Assembly (NCBI GenBank): GCA_013329615.1
Contig: DUKA01000172.1
Span: 1 to 7,545, forward strand
DNA length: 7,545 nt
Source of the DNA: Candidatus Bathyarchaeota archaeon
GTDB taxonomy: Archaea; Thermoproteota; Bathyarchaeia; TCS64
Direction of reading: 5' to 3'
Under the pieces are notes generated by a model. It saw only the letters and a program-made list of their open reading frames with translations. It had not been told where the DNA came from and searched no databases. Shown here one piece after another: positions 4,220 through 7,545 of the stretch. Positions within the stretch are counted from its first letter, which is position 1. Each line of letters starts with the position of its first letter. Made by a program: the position numbers and the translations under genes.

Positions 4220-6088
4220 TTAGACCTTGACTAGCTGCATCTCGCAGAGGCGCCGGTATAACTCGTTCTTCTTCACGAGTTGGTTGTGTGTGCCCTCTGT
4301 CTGGACCTCGCCGTTGTGGAGGACGATTATGCGGTCTGCGTCCCTGACGGTGCTGACGCGGTGTGTTACTATGAGGATGGTGCGGTGTTCCATCTCCGCC
4401 TTGAGGGCGTTCTGTATGAGCTGCTCCGTGTAGGGGTCGACACTGCTCGTCGCCTCGTCTAGTATGAGTATCTTGGGGTCGGAGATGAGCGCCCTGGCTA
4501 GGCAGACGAGTTGGCGCTGACCGTAGCTCAGGTTGCTTCCGCGTTCCCTTACCTCCTCGTCGTAGCCCTGGGGGAGGCGCATGATGGGGTCGTGGATGCC
4601 CACGAGCTTGGCGACCCTGATCATCTCCTCCTCGGAGGCGTCGGGGCGGCCGAACTTGAGGTTGTATCGGAGCGTCCCCTGGAAGAGGTAGGGCTCCTGC
4701 AGTACGATGCCAACCTTGCGGCGGAGTGCCTTGAGCTTGACCTTCCTGAGGTCAACGCCGTCGATAGTGACAGTCCCCGAGTCGGGGTCGTAGAATCGGC
4801 CGACGAGGTTTATGATGCTGGACTTGCCGGAGCCTGTGGGGCCAAAGATGGCGAGGCGTTCGCCAGGGCGCGTCCTTATGTTTATCCCCTTGAGGACTGG
4901 CTGGTCCTTGACGTAGCTGAAGCGTACGTCGTGGAGTTCTACGATGCCCTCCCCCTCTGGGAAGTCTACGGCGTCGGGTGCCTCCTTCACCTCAGGGTCG
5001 ATGTCGAGGACGACGAAGATGCGTTCCGCTCCGGCTAGGGCGCTCTGTATCTCGCCGTAGAATGTGCTGATGTTCTGGATTGGTTCGAGGTAGCTCGTTG
5101 TGTACTGTGTGAAGGCGACGAGGTCGCCTATGGCGAGGCATGCACCGAGGACCTGCTGGCCTCCGAAGAACCAGATCAGGGTGCTGATGAGGGCGGCGAA
5201 GAATCCGACGGTCGCCTCGTAGATGTTTGCGGTGACCTCTGCCTTAATCTGCGCCTTGGCGTTAGCGACATTGACCTTGTTGAAGTCGCTCAGGCTCTTT
5301 TCCTCCTGCGCCATCGCCTTGGTCACCTTGGCGCCGACCATGAGGTCCTGAACCTTCCCCGTCATGGAGGCGATGTTCTGCCGTGCGACGCGCCAGTTGT
5401 TCCTTACGAACCTGTTCAGGGTGATTGTGACAACGGCTATGATTGGTGCCATGACGACGGCGACGACTGCGAGCTGCCAGTTGAGCAGGAACATCGTGCC
5501 GAGGATTGCGACCGCGGTGATGAGGTCGGCGACGACGCCGATTATGCCCGAGGAGACCAGCTTCCTTAGCGCCTCCGCGTCGTTGGTCACCCGGGAGACT
5601 AGCTTCCCCGTGTTTCCGTACTCGAAGAAGTTCTGGCTCAGCTTCTCCAGATGCAGGAAGAAGTCTGTCCTGATGTCGGCGATGATGTGCAGCCCGAGCT
5701 TGTTCAGGTAGTATTCCTGTAGGCTCATGACAACCCAGAGGGCGACGCCGACGGCGACGTAGATCAAGCCGGCTGAGACTATTTCCAGCCACTGCGTGGC
5801 GGTGCCTCCGCCGAGAACGGTTGCGATGCCTCTGATTATGTCGGCGAGCCACGCCTCGTTGGGCTCGGGTGTGCCGCTGATGAATGTGTCGAGGGTGACC
5901 TTGTAGATGAAGGGACCCGAGAGCACGAGGGCGGTCTTCGCCACGATTATGAACGCCATCGCGGCGACGAGTGACCCGTGGCGGAGCATGTAGTCCCTTA
6001 TTATCCTCTTGACAAGCTCCCAGTCGCTGTACTTCCGCTCCGTAGACTCTAGGGAGCCGACGTCGTACCTGCCCGAGAACTCCGCCAT
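4220..6088 (-). CDS. ABC exporter half-transporter, ATP-site-competent subunit of a heterodimer
   Basis: The product is 622 residues, a complete type IV (MsbA/ABCB-like) half-transporter. The membrane domain covers about 1-350, with helices near 40-62, 100-122, 180-202, 203-226, 290-312 and 313-335. The cytoplasmic NBD (about 380-622) has Walker A GPTGSGKS (416-423), Q-loop Q464, signature LSYGQ (520-524), Walker B ILILDE with catalytic E545, D-loop SSVD and H-loop H576. The signature is unusual, Tyr replacing the first Gly of LSGGQ, while Walker B and the H-loop are intact. ABC exporters of this type extrude lipids, drugs or peptides; the substrate is not readable here. The ATG at 6086-6088 shares its A with the TGA of the upstream ABC gene (TGATG), which implies translational coupling and a heterodimer. 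The encoded N-terminus, MAEFSGRYDVGSLES, is a short cytoplasmic lead-in. Confidence 0.95.
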   Translation of the reverse strand: MAEFSGRYDVGSLESTERKYSDWELVKRIIRDYMLRHGSLVAAMAFIIVAKTALVLSGPFIYKVTLDTFISGTPEPNEAWLADIIRGIATVLGGGTATQWLEIVSAGLIYVAVGVALWVVMSLQEYYLNKLGLHIIADIRTDFFLHLEKLSQNFFEYGNTGKLVSRVTNDAEALRKLVSSGIIGVVADLITAVAILGTMFLLNWQLAVVAVVMAPIIAVVTITLNRFVRNNWRVARQNIASMTGKVQDLMVGAKVTKAMAQEEKSLSDFNKVNVANAKAQIKAEVTANIYEATVGFFAALISTLIWFFGGQQVLGACLAIGDLVAFTQYTTSYLEPIQNISTFYGEIQSALAGAERIFVVLDIDPEVKEAPDAVDFPEGEGIVELHDVRFSYVKDQPVLKGINIRTRPGERLAIFGPTGSGKSSIINLVGRFYDPDSGTVTIDGVDLRKVKLKALRRKVGIVLQEPYLFQGTLRYNLKFGRPDASEEEMIRVAKLVGIHDPIMRLPQGYDEEVRERGSNLSYGQRQLVCLARALISDPKILILDEATSSVDPYTEQLIQNALKAEMEHRTILIVTHRVSTVRDADRIIVLHNGEVQTEGTHNQLVKKNELYRRLCEMQLVKV

Positions 6089-6090
6089 CA
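6086..6090 (-). promoter_or_regulatory. TGATG stop-start overlap coupling the two ABC genes
   Basis: On the minus strand the TGA of the upstream subunit and the ATG of the downstream subunit share one base. This fixes the start of the 622-residue subunit and suggests that terminating ribosomes re-initiate, giving the 1:1 supply a heterodimer needs. Confidence 0.8.
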
Positions 6091-7545
6091 GTCGTCAGCC
6101 TCCAAGCTGAGAGTCTGCGACTCGATCAGCATTCTGTACTTCTCGCTCTCCTTCAGCAGCTTACCGTGTTTGCCGACGGCGATTATCTCCCCCTTGTCGA
6201 TGACCACAACCCTGTCCGCCGACTCGCATGTGGAGGCGCGCTGTGTGATGATCAGCGCAGTGCGCCCTTCGAGAAGGGCGTCTATAGCCTTCCTGATCAG
6301 CACCTCGGTCTCGGCGTCGACGTTGCTCGTCGAGTCGTCTAGGATGAGTATGCTCGGGTTCGTGAGCAGCACCCTCGCGATAGCGATCCTCTGGCGCTGC
6401 CCGCCGCTGAGGGTGAGCCCCCTCTCCCCGACGGGCGTGTCGTAGCCCTTGGGCAGCGAGGCGATGTAGTCGTGTATCTGCGCCGCCTTCGCCGCGGTGA
6501 CTATCTCCTCGTCAGTCGCGTCCGGTTTACCGAAGCTCAGGTTGCCCCTGATGGTGTCCGAGAAGATGTAGATGTCCTGCAGGACGATGCCGATCTGCCC
6601 CCTCAGCGACTTGAGGGAGGCTTCACGGACGTTCCGACCATCCACGAGGACCTGCCCCTGTGTCGCGTCGTAGAATCTCGGCACGAGTTCGGTAAGCGCA
6701 CTCTTTCCGCTGCCCACGAAGCCGATGATGGCAACCTTCTCGCCGGGTAAGACCCTGAGGTTGACGTCGTGCAGGACCTCGGATGCTCCACCATAGTTGA
6801 ATGAGACATCCTTGAACTCTATCTCGCCTCTGAGGCGGGGCAGCTCGACGGGGTGCTCGGGCTCGGGCACGTCCCTACCGACGTCGATTACCTCGAAGAC
6901 GCGCTTCGCGCTCACGACGCCATCCTGGTAGAAGTTTATGAGCCGGGCGTACATCCTGACGGGTCCTACTATCTGCGTGAAGTAGGTGCCGAAGAGTACG
7001 AGTTCGCCGAGGGTGAGGCTTCCCTCTATGACCCTTGTCCCTCCGAAGACGAGGACGAGGGCGACGCCAACGGCGGCTATAACCGTGTTCGACGGAGTGT
7101 AGAGCGACTGCAGTTTCGCAGTGCTCAGGCTCTTCTCGACGTATGACCGGTTCTCGTCTCGGAACCGAGCGGCGAACGCCTCCTCCTGCCCGAAGCCCTT
7201 GACGAGTTTCTGGGCGGTGATGCCCTCGACTAGGACGCCGTTGAGGGCGTCGAACTGGTTCTTGGCTGCGAGCATCCTCTCCCTCACCCTGCTGAGGTAG
7301 AGCCTCATGGTGACGAAGATGACGGGAAGGGGTAGCAGAGTGATGAGGGTTAGCTGGCTGTTTATGCTGAGGAGGACGGCGATGGCGATGCCCAGCTGGA
7401 GGGTCATCCGGAAGAGCTCCCTCACCGTCTCCGAGTAGAAGAGGTCGATGGCGTTCATGTCGCTCGTGACGCGGCTTATTATCTGCCCCGTCCTGACCTG
7501 CCCGAGGTAGCTGAACGACTTGTTGATGAGCGCCTCGTAGAGCTG
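6088..7545 (-). CDS. ABC exporter half-transporter with degenerate ATPase site (5' end outside window)
   Basis: The frame stays open to base 7545, so the ATG at 7458 is internal; the 29 codons before it encode YLGQVRTGQIISRVTSDMN, the conserved cytoplasmic-loop motif of ABC exporters. The visible 485 residues lack roughly the first 130, including helices 1 and 2. Helices 3-6 lie near 7416-7361, 7353-7294, 7089-7027 and 7008-6958. The NBD begins near 6831 with Walker A GFVGSGKS (6723-6700), Q-loop GIVLQD, and a canonical signature LSGGQ (6411-6397). Walker B reads ILILDD, with Asp (6334-6336) where the catalytic Glu should be, and the H-loop reads ITQRAST, with Gln (6241-6243) for His. These losses are typical of the non-catalytic partner in heterodimeric exporters such as TM287/288 or BmrCD. 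It is the upstream gene of the pair, overlapping the next by one base. Confidence 0.95.
   Translation of the reverse strand, partial: QLYEALINKSFSYLGQVRTGQIISRVTSDMNAIDLFYSETVRELFRMTLQLGIAIAVLLSINSQLTLITLLPLPVIFVTMRLYLSRVRERMLAAKNQFDALNGVLVEGITAQKLVKGFGQEEAFAARFRDENRSYVEKSLSTAKLQSLYTPSNTVIAAVGVALVLVFGGTRVIEGSLTLGELVLFGTYFTQIVGPVRMYARLINFYQDGVVSAKRVFEVIDVGRDVPEPEHPVELPRLRGEIEFKDVSFNYGGASEVLHDVNLRVLPGEKVAIIGFVGSGKSALTELVPRFYDATQGQVLVDGRNVREASLKSLRGQIGIVLQDIYIFSDTIRGNLSFGKPDATDEEIVTAAKAAQIHDYIASLPKGYDTPVGERGLTLSGGQRQRIAIARVLLTNPSILILDDSTSNVDAETEVLIRKAIDALLEGRTALIITQRASTCESADRVVVIDKGEIIAVGKHGKLLKESEKYRMLIESQTLSLEADD

Noticed and set aside
4511..5038. Plus-strand open frame of 175 codons inside the ABC gene
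   Set aside because: It is a shadow of a clearly conserved minus-strand NBD, with a composition explained by codon bias and no family resemblance.
5262..5852. Minus-strand open frame of 196 codons rich in Arg and His
   Set aside because: It is a frame-shifted reading of the ABC membrane domain; the very high Arg/His content is an artefact of GC-rich codons.
6334..6336. Asp in Walker B of the upstream ABC subunit as a sequencing error or pseudogene mark
   Set aside because: The H-loop Gln and the partner's altered signature map to the same site, which is the known pattern of heterodimeric exporters.
7456..7458. ATG at 7458 as the start of the upstream ABC gene
   Set aside because: The 29 codons before it encode the conserved RTGQIISRVTSD loop of ABC exporters, so the start lies beyond the window.

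Overview
This window looks like an ordinary stretch of an archaeal chromosome, GC-rich by eye. The evidence is a TFS/TFIIS-family zinc-ribbon protein, an archaeal/eukaryotic-type DRG GTPase, an AN1 zinc finger, frequent AGG and ATA codons, and start codons without Shine-Dalgarno sequences. Several starts instead have AT-rich TATA-like elements about 22 to 33 bases upstream, as expected for leaderless or nearly leaderless transcripts. A TACK-group lineage is a guess; the window contains no marker that fixes the phylum. I see no tRNA, rRNA, CRISPR array, insertion sequence or phage gene. Coding density is high and no gene-free stretch exceeds 150 bases.

Left part (1-2138): the 3' end of an FAD-dependent 2-hydroxyglutarate-oxidase-like gene (+) converges, with a 2-base gap, on a membrane protein (-) made of an AN1 zinc finger, one transmembrane helix and a CAP-like domain. 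A 148-base divergent promoter region separates that gene from a TFS-like gene (+). The TFS-like gene overlaps an OsmC-family gene (-) tail to tail by 11 bases.

Middle part (2139-4219): a small two-helix membrane protein (-) lies just upstream of the OsmC gene. It is divergent from an FMN-binding pyridoxamine-phosphate-oxidase-like gene (+). Next comes the DRG GTPase gene (+), followed by a short convergent intergenic region with an oligo-T terminator for the opposite strand.

Right part (4220-7545): two overlapping minus-strand genes encode the halves of an ABC exporter. The upstream half is cut by the window edge. The upstream half carries Asp in place of the catalytic Glu and Gln in place of the H-loop His. 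The downstream half carries LSYGQ in place of LSGGQ. All three changes fall on the same composite ATP site, so the pair should form a heterodimer with one active and one degenerate site.

No clearly new multigene system is visible. The most unusual items are the AN1-TM-CAP architecture with a CAP domain lacking the usual histidines, and the TFS-like protein whose RNA-polymerase-inserting hairpin is enlarged and has lost the canonical Asp-Glu pair.
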